From Flavobacteriales bacterium (lineage in GTDB: Bacteria > Bacteroidota > Bacteroidia > Flavobacteriales > Flavobacteriaceae), in NCBI GenBank assembly GCA_011526365.1, contig WTIO01000007.1, positions 1 through 38,184 of the forward strand: a DNA stretch of 38,184 nt. The letters run 5' to 3'. How positions within the stretch are numbered: position 1 is the first letter of the stretch; the number at the start of each line of letters is the position of its first letter. Both the position numbers and the translations under genes were made by a program. Positions 17,867 through 26,600 of the stretch are shown here, one piece after another. The notes below the pieces were generated by a model, which had not been told where the DNA came from, searched no databases, and was given only the letters and a program-made list of their open reading frames with translations.

Positions 17867-17874
17867 GTATATCC

Positions 17875-18516
17875 CTAGGTTTTCGGGGGGAGTTCAAGTA
17901 CTTCTTTGGACGTAAGCACAAACACCCTGTCTGTTGGTGTAGGCTGAAGCAGATGTAAGCCCGTAAAGGCTCCAAAAGCCGGGAGTATGAATTGCTTAGA
18001 GCTGTGAAAAAAACAAGGCAACTTCAACTGCTGTTTCCCCTTCCCATTAAGGCGTATTCCTGGGTGTACATGACCACAAATGATAAATAACGACTCTCGT
18101 TCTTCGGGGTAATGGGTAAAATAAAGGCCTTCTTCTTCCCAATGAGGGACGGTGGTAATCCCCAGTGCTTGAAATTGTTGCCTGGGAATAATATCGTGGT
18201 TTCCCTCTATAAGAATAAGTTCTAACTGTTGTTGTTTTACCCATGCGGAAAACAAAAACCACTCGTTGTTTTTATCGCTGTGAAACAAATCTCCAAGGAA
18301 GAGTATTCGACGGATGGGAAGGTCGTTTTGCAACTGTTGCATTTTTTGGTAGAACACCCCTTCTATTTTCCTGGGAACTGCAATACCATTTTTTCGAAAA
18401 TGCCCGGCCTTACCCAAATGCACATCAGCCAGGAGGACCGTTTTCTTTTCGGGCCAATACAACGCACCACTGGGGTGCAACACCATCTTATGCCCCGCTA
18501 TGGTGGTTGCTTTCAT
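17875..18516 (-). CDS. pdeM: Ligase-associated DNA damage response endonuclease PdeM
   Basis: A 213-residue calcineurin-like metallophosphoesterase. Metal-binding motifs are in order: ADVHLG (Asp31, His33), LGDLFHSD (Asp76), EGNHD (Asn106, His107) and CGHVHPG near residue 150. The family is found only beside the ATP-dependent ligase, the Lhr-like helicase and the MBL exonuclease, as here, and is named for that association. Its start overlaps the helicase stop as TAATG, so it is translationally coupled and the last gene of the four-gene operon. Its exact nuclease or phosphoesterase substrate in repair is not established by the sequence. Confidence 0.9.
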   Translation of the reverse strand: MKATTIAGHKMVLHPSGALYWPEKKTVLLADVHLGKAGHFRKNGIAVPRKIEGVFYQKMQQLQNDLPIRRILFLGDLFHSDKNNEWFLFSAWVKQQQLELILIEGNHDIIPRQQFQALGITTVPHWEEEGLYFTHYPEERESLFIICGHVHPGIRLNGKGKQQLKLPCFFHSSKQFILPAFGAFTGLHLLQPTPTDRVFVLTSKEVLELPPKT

Positions 18517-20930
18517 TAGCTGTCTTGAGTGAGTTGATGGTACATTTTTTTAATTCGGTCTTCTACCGTTTCTGAGGACAATTTACTGCGAATACGGTCG
18601 GTGATCAAGGGGAAAGAAAATGGGGTGGGCTGCGAACAGCTTTTCCACACTACAGTTTGTTGTGCCATGCGTTCAAAAACCTGAAACATCCTCCCTCGCT
18701 CCATCCCGTGATCAAAGGTTTCTTCAAGTGCTTGCTGGTAAAGCAGGTTGTCGGATTCGTAGTCTTTAAATACATCGTAAAACAATTGGGATCCCGACTG
18801 TAAATGTTTGGATTTTATAGGGGCATTAGGAAATCCTTGGAATACTAATCCCGAAATGACAGCGATATCTCGAAAACGGCGGCGCGCCATTTCTGAAATA
18901 TTTATGCTTTTTTGAAGGTCTTCCATCAAATGTTCGCCACTCAACAAATTATTGTCCATAAAGGCTTGTGGATCAAAAGCCTGATCGGAAAGCAGCTCAA
19001 AACCATAATCGTTAAAAGACATGCTGAAACTTATGGGTTGCAACAAACTTATTCGATACGCCATTAAACTGGCCATTGCCTCGTGGATGGCATAGCCCTC
19101 AAAGGGATAAAAAACTGTATGAATACCCTCTTTGGTTTCAAAGCGTTCAATAAGCAGCTGGTTGGGTTGGGGAACTATGGATTCTTTTCGTTGCTGTTCA
19201 AATATTGGAGCTAAGGCACGAAACTCTGCTGTGGCCTCCTCGTCAGGTTCAAACAAGGCCTTTTTTAGCAAGTCACTCAGGTGGGCACTAAAACTCATTC
19301 GGCCTCCCATCCAGGCTGGTATTTTGGTTTTTTTTGACTTCGATTTTCGTACAATGACCTCCATATTATGCATGCGCAAGAGTTCCAAATTTCTCCCTGA
19401 AAAAGTAAATACATCCCCGGGTTTTAATTTGGCCACAAACCATTCTTCTACCGTCCCCAAATACCCCCCCTTTTGGAATTTTACTTTTAAATCGGCATCA
19501 CTGACTATGGTGCCTATGGTCATTCGGTGGCGCATAGCAATGCCACGATGCACTACTTTATAGCAACCGTCTTCCAGCACCTCCACCTTTTTGTACTCAT
19601 CGTAGTGCTCTAAACTTTGACTCCCTTTAACAAGGAAATTCAGCAGCCAAGTCCATTGTTGGTCCGTTAATGTTTGAAAACTAAAAGTAGCACGCAACAC
19701 AGGGTACAACTGTTGAGGGTAAAAGCCTGTACCTACGGCTAAAGTCATCAAAAACTGTAAGAGCACGTCATAGGAATTGATGTAGGGCGTTCGGTCTTCA
19801 ATTTGTTGGGTGGCAATACCTTTTTGCAACGCAACCGCTTCAATAAGCTCCATGGCATGCGTGGGAAGAAAATAAATTGTACTTGCAGCCTTCGGCCGAT
19901 GCCCGCTACGTCCCGCTCTTTGAATTAAGCGCCCTACTCCTTTAGGGCTTCCAACTTGAACACAGCATTCCACGGGACTAAAATCTACCCCCAAATCTAA
20001 ACTAGATGTACACACCACTACTTTTAAGCGTTCTTCACGAAGTGCTGCTTCCACCCATAGGCGTATTTTTTTATCGATACTTCCGTGGTGCATGGCAATA
20101 TGCCCGGCAAGGTCAGGAGCTTCTTCCAGCAGCCGATGAAACCAAATTTCACACTGAGCACGGGTGTTGGTAAACACTAAAGCGGTTTTATTTTTTTTTA
20201 TGATGCGAAGTACTTGAGGCAGTAAATGCATCCCCAAATGCCCTCGCCAGGGAAAGCGTTCCATACTTTTGGGTAAAAGGGACTGCACTTTAATCTTCTT
20301 TTGGATTTGTGCTTCCACAGTTTGGTGATTGGTTCCTTTGCCCAGTAGTATTTCTTGTGCCAAAGCTTTGTTTCCTAGTGTGGCTGAAATGCCCCACACT
20401 TTTAAATGTGGTAAAAACGATCGCAAATAAGCCACCGCCAATTCTACTTGCACTCCGCGTTTGGTTCCTAATAACTCGTGCCATTCATCTACCACTACCA
20501 CCTGCAGTTGTTGAAAATACTTTTGGTGGTCTTTGGTACTCAAGAGCACATGCCAACTTTCAGGCGTAGTCACCAAGCCAAATGGGGGAGTGCGCTTTTG
20601 TTTGGCACGGACGGCTTGTGAGGTGTCACCCGTTCGCAGCCCAATCTTTTGGTTGGGAAGTAAGTCCGAAGTCATGCGCTGGGTGGCCTGTTGGATTTCA
20701 ACCGCTAAAGCACGTAGTGGGGTAATCCAAAGTGCGTTTAAACCTTTGGGAGCAGCTTTTTGATTTAATGCTTCTGCCATAATACCACCCCAAAGGGCAT
20801 AGGTTTTTCCACTCCCAGTGGGCGCATGCAGCATGCCATTTTTACCTGCTAAATAGGCTTCCCAACACTGTTTTTGAAAGGGCTGTGGACGCCACCCTTG
20901 CGTTTTAAACCATTGCTGAATGGATGTCAT
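18516..20930 (-). CDS. Ligase-associated DNA damage response DEXH-box helicase (Lhr-like)
   Basis: A superfamily 2 helicase of about 804 residues from the chosen start. Motifs: a Q-motif region (FKTQGWRPQPFQKQ), Walker A APTGSGKTYAL (about residue 35), ITPLRALA, DEWHE (about 146), SATLG, and QRAGRSGHR in the second RecA domain, followed by the Lhr-type winged-helix and C-terminal core. Lhr-core helicases translocate 3'-5' on single-stranded DNA. A longer frame starts 63 bases earlier, but the ATG at 20930 overlaps the ligase stop as ATGA, as do other junctions in this operon, and gives the expected N terminus (MTSIQQWF). Confidence 0.93.
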   Translation of the reverse strand: MTSIQQWFKTQGWRPQPFQKQCWEAYLAGKNGMLHAPTGSGKTYALWGGIMAEALNQKAAPKGLNALWITPLRALAVEIQQATQRMTSDLLPNQKIGLRTGDTSQAVRAKQKRTPPFGLVTTPESWHVLLSTKDHQKYFQQLQVVVVDEWHELLGTKRGVQVELAVAYLRSFLPHLKVWGISATLGNKALAQEILLGKGTNHQTVEAQIQKKIKVQSLLPKSMERFPWRGHLGMHLLPQVLRIIKKNKTALVFTNTRAQCEIWFHRLLEEAPDLAGHIAMHHGSIDKKIRLWVEAALREERLKVVVCTSSLDLGVDFSPVECCVQVGSPKGVGRLIQRAGRSGHRPKAASTIYFLPTHAMELIEAVALQKGIATQQIEDRTPYINSYDVLLQFLMTLAVGTGFYPQQLYPVLRATFSFQTLTDQQWTWLLNFLVKGSQSLEHYDEYKKVEVLEDGCYKVVHRGIAMRHRMTIGTIVSDADLKVKFQKGGYLGTVEEWFVAKLKPGDVFTFSGRNLELLRMHNMEVIVRKSKSKKTKIPAWMGGRMSFSAHLSDLLKKALFEPDEEATAEFRALAPIFEQQRKESIVPQPNQLLIERFETKEGIHTVFYPFEGYAIHEAMASLMAYRISLLQPISFSMSFNDYGFELLSDQAFDPQAFMDNNLLSGEHLMEDLQKSINISEMARRRFRDIAVISGLVFQGFPNAPIKSKHLQSGSQLFYDVFKDYESDNLLYQQALEETFDHGMERGRMFQVFERMAQQTVVWKSCSQPTPFSFPLITDRIRSKLSSETVEDRIKKMYHQLTQDS

Positions 20931-22513
20931 GGCAGGAGTTTTTTTAGGTCTGCTAAGCTGTTGGCAGCAGAAATTTTTTTGTCGTGGCGCCAACGCAAAA
21001 TACGTGGAAATCGCACTGCAACTCCACTTTTGTGTCGTGTTGAGGGGGCTAGGCCTTCAAAGGCAATTTCAAATACCAATTCGGGTTTTACTTGTCGTAC
21101 AGGCCCAAAACGCTCCAAGGTGTTTTGCTTTACAAATCGATCTACCTGCTTTATTTCGGCATCTGTTAAGCCCGAATAGGCTTTGGCAAAAGTGACCAAT
21201 TGATCTTCTTCCCAAAGGGCAAAGGTATAATCGGTGTATAAATTTGTTCGTCTTCCGTGGCCCCGCATAGCATAGGTGAGTACCGCATCTATGGTTTTTG
21301 GATCGGATTTCCACTTCCACCAATTTCCCTTTTTACGTCCCACTCCATAGGGGGCCTTAACATTCTTAAGCATAAGCCCTTCGCTGCGTTTTACCTCAGC
21401 CTGTTCTCGTTCTGCGGCTACCGCTTCCCAACGATCAAAAAATAGTACAGGTGACAAACGCAAAGGCAAAGCAGGTTGTTGGTACTTTTGAAACAGGGTC
21501 TCCAGTAATGCCCTTCGTGCATTTTGTGTTTGTGCTCTTACATCTTCCCCATTGTATTCTAAAATATCGTAAGCCATAAGAATCACCGGCTGTTCGGCCT
21601 GTAACTTGGCAGACACAGTTTTCCGCCCGATGCGCTTTTGCAGGTCGTTAAAGGTTCCAATTTGATGGTCCTTATACACAAGGAGTTCCCCGTCCAAAAC
21701 AGTACCATTGGGGAGGGCTTTTGCCAACACCTGAAGCTCTGGGAATTTATCTGTAATGAGTTCTTCACCCCTGCTCCACAAAAACAATTGATCTTTTCGA
21801 ACTATGAGCTGTGCCCGCATGCCATCCCATTTGTGTTCTATGCTCCAAGCGGTGGGATCTTCTTGTTCAAAAAATCCTTCGTCCAGGGCGTGTGCTAAAA
21901 AAAATGGATAGGGCTGCGAGAGTTGATCCTCGGGTTTGGGGGTAATAATTAAGGCGTCAAAAGTAGTTTTCTGTGGATCCCAGGCACCCATTAAACGGTG
22001 GGCCAGTAAATTTTCTTCTATGGCTACTGCCTTAGACAAGGCGCGGGTCATAAGCTTTTGACTCACCCCAATGCGGAAGCCTCCAGTTAAAATTTTATTA
22101 AACACAAAACGCTCTATGGTGTTAAGTTGCTGCCACTGCTTTAAGATGTAGGCTTTTTTTGCAGCTTCTGGCTGTTGTTTTAGGGCTATAATTTCTGCAA
22201 TACATTCTGCTAAACTTGGAGGATCTTCCGATGTACTTTGAGGAATCAACAGGGCAATGGTTTCCGCCAAATCACCAACAATATGGTAGGACTCTTCAAA
22301 CAGCCACGGCGGCAGGGCGGTAACCTCGGCAGCCCACTCCCGCATTTGTGTGGTTGTCACCGGGCGTGAGGGCCTTCTGTGCGACAACAGGGCAACTGCC
22401 CAGAGTGCGTCTTCCTTGGGAGCCGTTTGAAAGTAAGCCGTTAAGGCTGCTACTTTTTTGTTGGTTTTATTGGTACTGTCTAAAACCGAAATTAATTGGG
22501 CAAATCGCTTCAT
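20927..22513 (-). CDS. ATP-dependent DNA ligase (ligase-associated DNA damage response type)
   Basis: A 528-residue ATP-dependent DNA ligase, additional to the NAD-dependent LigA expected for replication. An N-terminal helical DNA-binding domain (about 1-200) precedes the nucleotidyltransferase domain with the adenylation motif EHKWDG (catalytic Lys near 225), DGELLVYK, SEGLMLKN, and the KWKSDPKTIDAVL motif; an OB fold with RFPRILRWR closes the protein. It seals nicks in a repair pathway with the exonuclease, helicase and PdeM encoded around it. Its start overlaps the exonuclease stop by 4 bases (ATGA) and its stop overlaps the helicase start likewise. Confidence 0.95.
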   Translation of the reverse strand: MKRFAQLISVLDSTNKTNKKVAALTAYFQTAPKEDALWAVALLSHRRPSRPVTTTQMREWAAEVTALPPWLFEESYHIVGDLAETIALLIPQSTSEDPPSLAECIAEIIALKQQPEAAKKAYILKQWQQLNTIERFVFNKILTGGFRIGVSQKLMTRALSKAVAIEENLLAHRLMGAWDPQKTTFDALIITPKPEDQLSQPYPFFLAHALDEGFFEQEDPTAWSIEHKWDGMRAQLIVRKDQLFLWSRGEELITDKFPELQVLAKALPNGTVLDGELLVYKDHQIGTFNDLQKRIGRKTVSAKLQAEQPVILMAYDILEYNGEDVRAQTQNARRALLETLFQKYQQPALPLRLSPVLFFDRWEAVAAEREQAEVKRSEGLMLKNVKAPYGVGRKKGNWWKWKSDPKTIDAVLTYAMRGHGRRTNLYTDYTFALWEEDQLVTFAKAYSGLTDAEIKQVDRFVKQNTLERFGPVRQVKPELVFEIAFEGLAPSTRHKSGVAVRFPRILRWRHDKKISAANSLADLKKLLP

Positions 22514-23532
22514 GATTCCACAACTTCTGCTTCTAAGGTTTCTGCCTCATATTGTGTTTTTTCTGTACGTGCATTCCAGCCCTGTTCATTGAGGTACTGG
22601 GCAAATAACTCTGTATAGCCATGAGTGGTAATTACGTTTTCACAACCCGTAGCTTTGATGGCAGAAAGTAGCCCTTGCCAATCGGCATGGTCCGAGAGCA
22701 CAAAAGCTTTGTCTACCGCACGTCTTCTTCTGGCCCCTCTAAAGGCCATCCACCCCGAGGCATAGCCGGTGGCATGTTGCCCTAGCTTTTTTGCCCAACT
22801 ACTCCCCATAACTGCTGGTGGTGCCAACACCAAATGGCCTTCAATATCTTTTTTAGTGGTTTCGCGTGTAATGAGTTCTGTTGCAGGGAAGTCGATGTAT
22901 TGCCGTAGTACCTGAGTCATTTTTTCTGTAGCTCCATGGGTGAAAATCTTGCCTATGGAAGGGTCTAAGTGCTTAAGGAGTCGCTGGGCTTTCCCCAGAG
23001 AGTAGCCCATGAGTAAACTGGTGGTTTTTGTTGCGCTGTTTTTAGCCCACCAGCTATTAATTTGTTCGTGTACACTGGCCGGTGGAGCCCACTGAAAAAC
23101 AGGAAGTCCAAAAGTGCACTCCGTTATAAAAGTATGACAACGCACAGGCTCAAATGGTGTGGATATGCCGTCTTCTTGCACCTTATAATCCCCCGTAAAC
23201 ACCCACACTTCCCCTTTGTATTCTACCCGAATTTGGGAAGACCCCGGGACATGGCCAGCAGGATGAAATGAAAACTTAACGCCATTAATGGTAAAAGGAT
23301 CGCCATAGGCTTTCCCTTCATAGTGTAAATCTCCCAAGCGGGCTTGTAGAATAGGCACATTGTGCTCCTGTGTGATGTAGTGCTTGCTCCCCCACCGGGC
23401 ATGGTCAGCATGACCATGCGAAATAATCGCCTTGTCAACCCCACGCCAGGGGTCCAAATACACCTTGGCCTGGGCGCAGTAAATTCCCTTAGCAGTGAAT
23501 TCCAGTAGCGCTGATTTCCTTTTCTTTTTCAC
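22510..23532 (-). CDS. Ligase-associated DNA damage response exonuclease (MBL fold)
   Basis: A 340-residue metallo-beta-lactamase-fold nuclease related to SNM1/CPSF73-type enzymes. The metal motif HGHADH is at residues 39-44, followed by the HPAGHVPGS motif, the FTGDYKVQ motif (metal Asp) and a late LSDHADWQG. This set fits the ligase-associated exonuclease family. It is the first gene of the four-gene operon. The start is GTG at 23532: the ATG five bases upstream is out of frame and stops after two codons. It diverges from dnaE across 115 bases that hold an 11-bp inverted repeat. A processive 5' exonuclease role is expected from relatives. Confidence 0.92.
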   Translation of the reverse strand: MKKKRKSALLEFTAKGIYCAQAKVYLDPWRGVDKAIISHGHADHARWGSKHYITQEHNVPILQARLGDLHYEGKAYGDPFTINGVKFSFHPAGHVPGSSQIRVEYKGEVWVFTGDYKVQEDGISTPFEPVRCHTFITECTFGLPVFQWAPPASVHEQINSWWAKNSATKTTSLLMGYSLGKAQRLLKHLDPSIGKIFTHGATEKMTQVLRQYIDFPATELITRETTKKDIEGHLVLAPPAVMGSSWAKKLGQHATGYASGWMAFRGARRRRAVDKAFVLSDHADWQGLLSAIKATGCENVITTHGYTELFAQYLNEQGWNARTEKTQYEAETLEAEVVES

Positions 23533-23593
23533 CCCATGAAGATACTAATTTCTTCACAAGCCCCTTTAGAATTGGTTAATAACTCCACCCCAA

Positions 23594-23643
23594 TTTGAAG
23601 TGTTACAACTGGAGAAAATTTTATTTTAGTCAAACACTTCAAA
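23594..23643. promoter_or_regulatory. Perfect 11-bp inverted repeat in the exonuclease/dnaE divergent region
   Basis: TTTGAAGTGTT at 23594-23604 and its exact reverse complement AACACTTCAAA at 23633-23643 are separated by 28 bases. The right arm ends 4 bases before the dnaE ATG. A TATTTTAG sequence, one base off the minus-7 consensus, lies between the arms at 23622-23629. The element could be an operator covering the promoter or a hairpin in the dnaE leader. Confidence 0.5.
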
Positions 23644-23647
23644 GAAT

Positions 23648-26600
23648 ATGTTTTTAATATTTGATACCGAAACAACCGGCCTACCGAAACGCTGGGACGC
23701 CCCCCTAAGCGACAGCGACAACTGGCCAAGGTGTGTTCAAATTGCTTGGCAAATTCACGATGAAAACGGAGCCCTTAGCGCACATGAAAATTATCTTGTT
23801 CGCCCCGAGGGTTTTACTGTTCCCTACGACTCTGAACAAGTACACGGCATTTCTACAGCCTTGGCAGAAAAGGAAGGCCACCCCCTTGAGGAAGTGTTAA
23901 ACGCATTTGCCACCGCAGTATCGCAAGTGGAATATGTCGCCGGTCACAATGTGAATTTTGACCTTTATATTATGGGAGCTGAATTTCTCCGATCAGGGCG
24001 AGAAAATCCTTTAGAAAACGCCACTGTAATTGACACCTGTACAGAAGAAACTGCCAGTTTGTGTCAGCTTCCTGGTGGACGTGGAGGGAAATTTAAGCTG
24101 CCGACGCTTAGTGAGTTGCATCAGTTTTTATTTCAAACCGCTTTTGAAGAAGCCCACAATGCTACGGCTGATGTTGAAGCCACAACCCGTTGCTTTTTGG
24201 AATTGCTGCGCCAAGGAAAACTGCAACCAGAAGCTATAAAGACCCGCCCAGAATTAAGTGCCAATATCGCCCATCATTTTACAACTCCAGTTCCTGCTGT
24301 AGGGCTACAGCACCAAAATTTAAAAGCCATGAGTGCCGCCTTGCAAGAGGCACTTCATGCAGAACAGCCCCCAACTGCTGCACCCCAACAGGAGAACGCC
24401 TTGGTGGAAACCCCCTTTGTACACCTCCACAATCACTCGCAATTTTCAGTATTGCAAGCCACCTCCAGAATCAACCAATTGGTGGAAGCCACAGCAAAAT
24501 ACAATATGCCAGCTGTAGCCTTAACAGACCACGCCAATTTAATGGGCGCCTTTCACTTTGTGAAGGAAATAAAAAAACACAATGCCAGTTTAGAAGAAAA
24601 TCAGCGCCCCATTATCCCCATACTCGGTTGTGAATTTTATGTGTGTGAAGATCATCAGGACCGCTCCCGCCGAGATGATGGCTATCAAATCGTGTTTTTG
24701 GCCAAAAATAAAAAAGGGTACAACAACCTCTCTAAATTGTCGTCACTGGCCTATACCAAAGGTTTTTATTATGTCCCCAGAATTGATAAAAAACTTGTGG
24801 AGCAGTATAAGTCTGACTTGATTGTGCTCACAGGAAACCTTTATGGAGAGGTGCCCTCAAAAATTCTTAACCTGGGTGACCGACAGGCAGAAGAGGCGTT
24901 GCAATGGTGGCATCAAATGTTTGGAGATGACCTCTACATTGAGCTGATGCGGCACGAACAAGAAAATGAAAAACGGGCCAATGCGGTGTTAATGGAGCTC
25001 GCTGCAAAGTACAATATTCCCTTGGTGGCTACCAACAACACCTATTATGTACACCAAGAGGAGGCCAATGCGCATGATATTTTACTATGTGTTAAAGAAG
25101 GCGAAAAACAAGCTACACCAATCGGGAAGGGTCGTGGCTACCGCTATGGCTTCCCTAATCAGGAATATTATTTCAAGTCGCAAGAACAAATGAAAACCCT
25201 GTTCCGAGACTGCCCTCAGGCCATTGAAAACATCCAAGAAATTGTATCTAAAATTGAGCCTTTTGAACTGGAACGAGAGGTTTTACTTCCCAAGTTTACA
25301 ATTCCTGAGGAGTTTGTAGAAAATAACAACGACGACCCCAAAAAAGCGGAAAATGATTACCTGCGTCATCTCACCTACGAGGGGGCCAAAAAGCGCTATC
25401 CCAACATTACTTCAGAAATCCAAGAACGTTTGGATTTTGAACTGGAAGTGATTGCCAATACCGGCTACCCTGGCTACTTTTTAATTGTTCAAGATTTTAT
25501 TGCTGCAGCAAAAAATATGGGGGTGTCCGTAGGTCCTGGACGTGGGTCAGCAGCGGGGTCAGCCGTAGCCTATTGCTTGGGCATCACCAATATTGACCCC
25601 ATTAAATACGATTTACTTTTTGAGCGTTTCCTAAATCCCGATCGGGTGAGTTTACCCGATATTGACATTGACTTTGACGATGAAGGCCGATCTAAGGTAA
25701 TGGACTATGTGATTGAAAAATACGGTGCCAATCAGGTGGCACAAATTATCACCTATGGTACCATGGCCGCAAAATCTTCTATTCGCGATACGGCTCGTGT
25801 GTTAGATTTGTCTTTGGGTGAGGCCGACCGGATTTCAAAAATGATTCCCAACATCAAACTCAACAAACTGCTGCAATTGCCCGAAAGTGAGTTGAAAGAA
25901 AATTTGCGCACAGAGGAGTTTTCACGGGTGAAGTCCTTGCGTGAAATGGCAAAAACCGACGACTTAGCAGGGCAAACCATACAACAGGCGCGTATTCTCG
26001 AAGGCTCTCTTCGCAATACGGGAATCCACGCCTGTGGAGTAATCATTACTCCGGACGACATCAGAGAGTTTGTTCCGGTTGCTACCGCAAAAGATTCTGA
26101 TTTATACGTTACCCAATTTGACAATGCCGTAGTGGAAGATGCGGGACTCTTAAAGATGGATTTTTTGGGTCTTAAAACACTCACACTCATTAAGGACACC
26201 GTTAAACTGGTAGAATACAAGCACAACATTCGCCTTGATCCCGACCAATTCCCTTTGGATGACGAAAAAACCTACGCATTGTTCCAACGTGGAGAAACGG
26301 TAGGTATTTTCCAGTACGAATCCCTTGGGATGCAAAAATATCTGAAGGACCTTAAGCCCACCGTTTTTGAGGATCTAATTGCCATGAATGCCCTTTACCG
26401 CCCGGGTCCATTAGAATACATTCCCTCTTTTATTGCACGAAAACACGGCGATGAAGCAATTGCTTACGACCTGCCGGTAATGCAAGAATTCTTAGAAGAA
26501 ACCTATGGTATTACGGTATATCAGGAGCAGGTGATGCGACTGTCGCAAAAGATTTCTGGCTTCACTAAGGGGGAAGCAGATTTACTGCGTAAAGCCATGG

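Noticed and set aside
19132-19563. A 143-codon frame antisense to the Lhr-like helicase
   Set aside because: Lies wholly within a helicase gene with full motif set; no promoter or recognisable protein features.
20930-20993. Longer N terminus of the Lhr-like helicase
   Set aside because: The extra 21 residues overlap the ligase C terminus and have no helicase similarity; the ATGA overlap at 20927-20930 fits the start pattern of the operon.
25753-26229. A 158-codon frame antisense to dnaE
   Set aside because: It mirrors the dnaE polymerase core, which carries clear catalytic motifs on the plus strand; the antisense product is serine-rich shadow sequence without a family.
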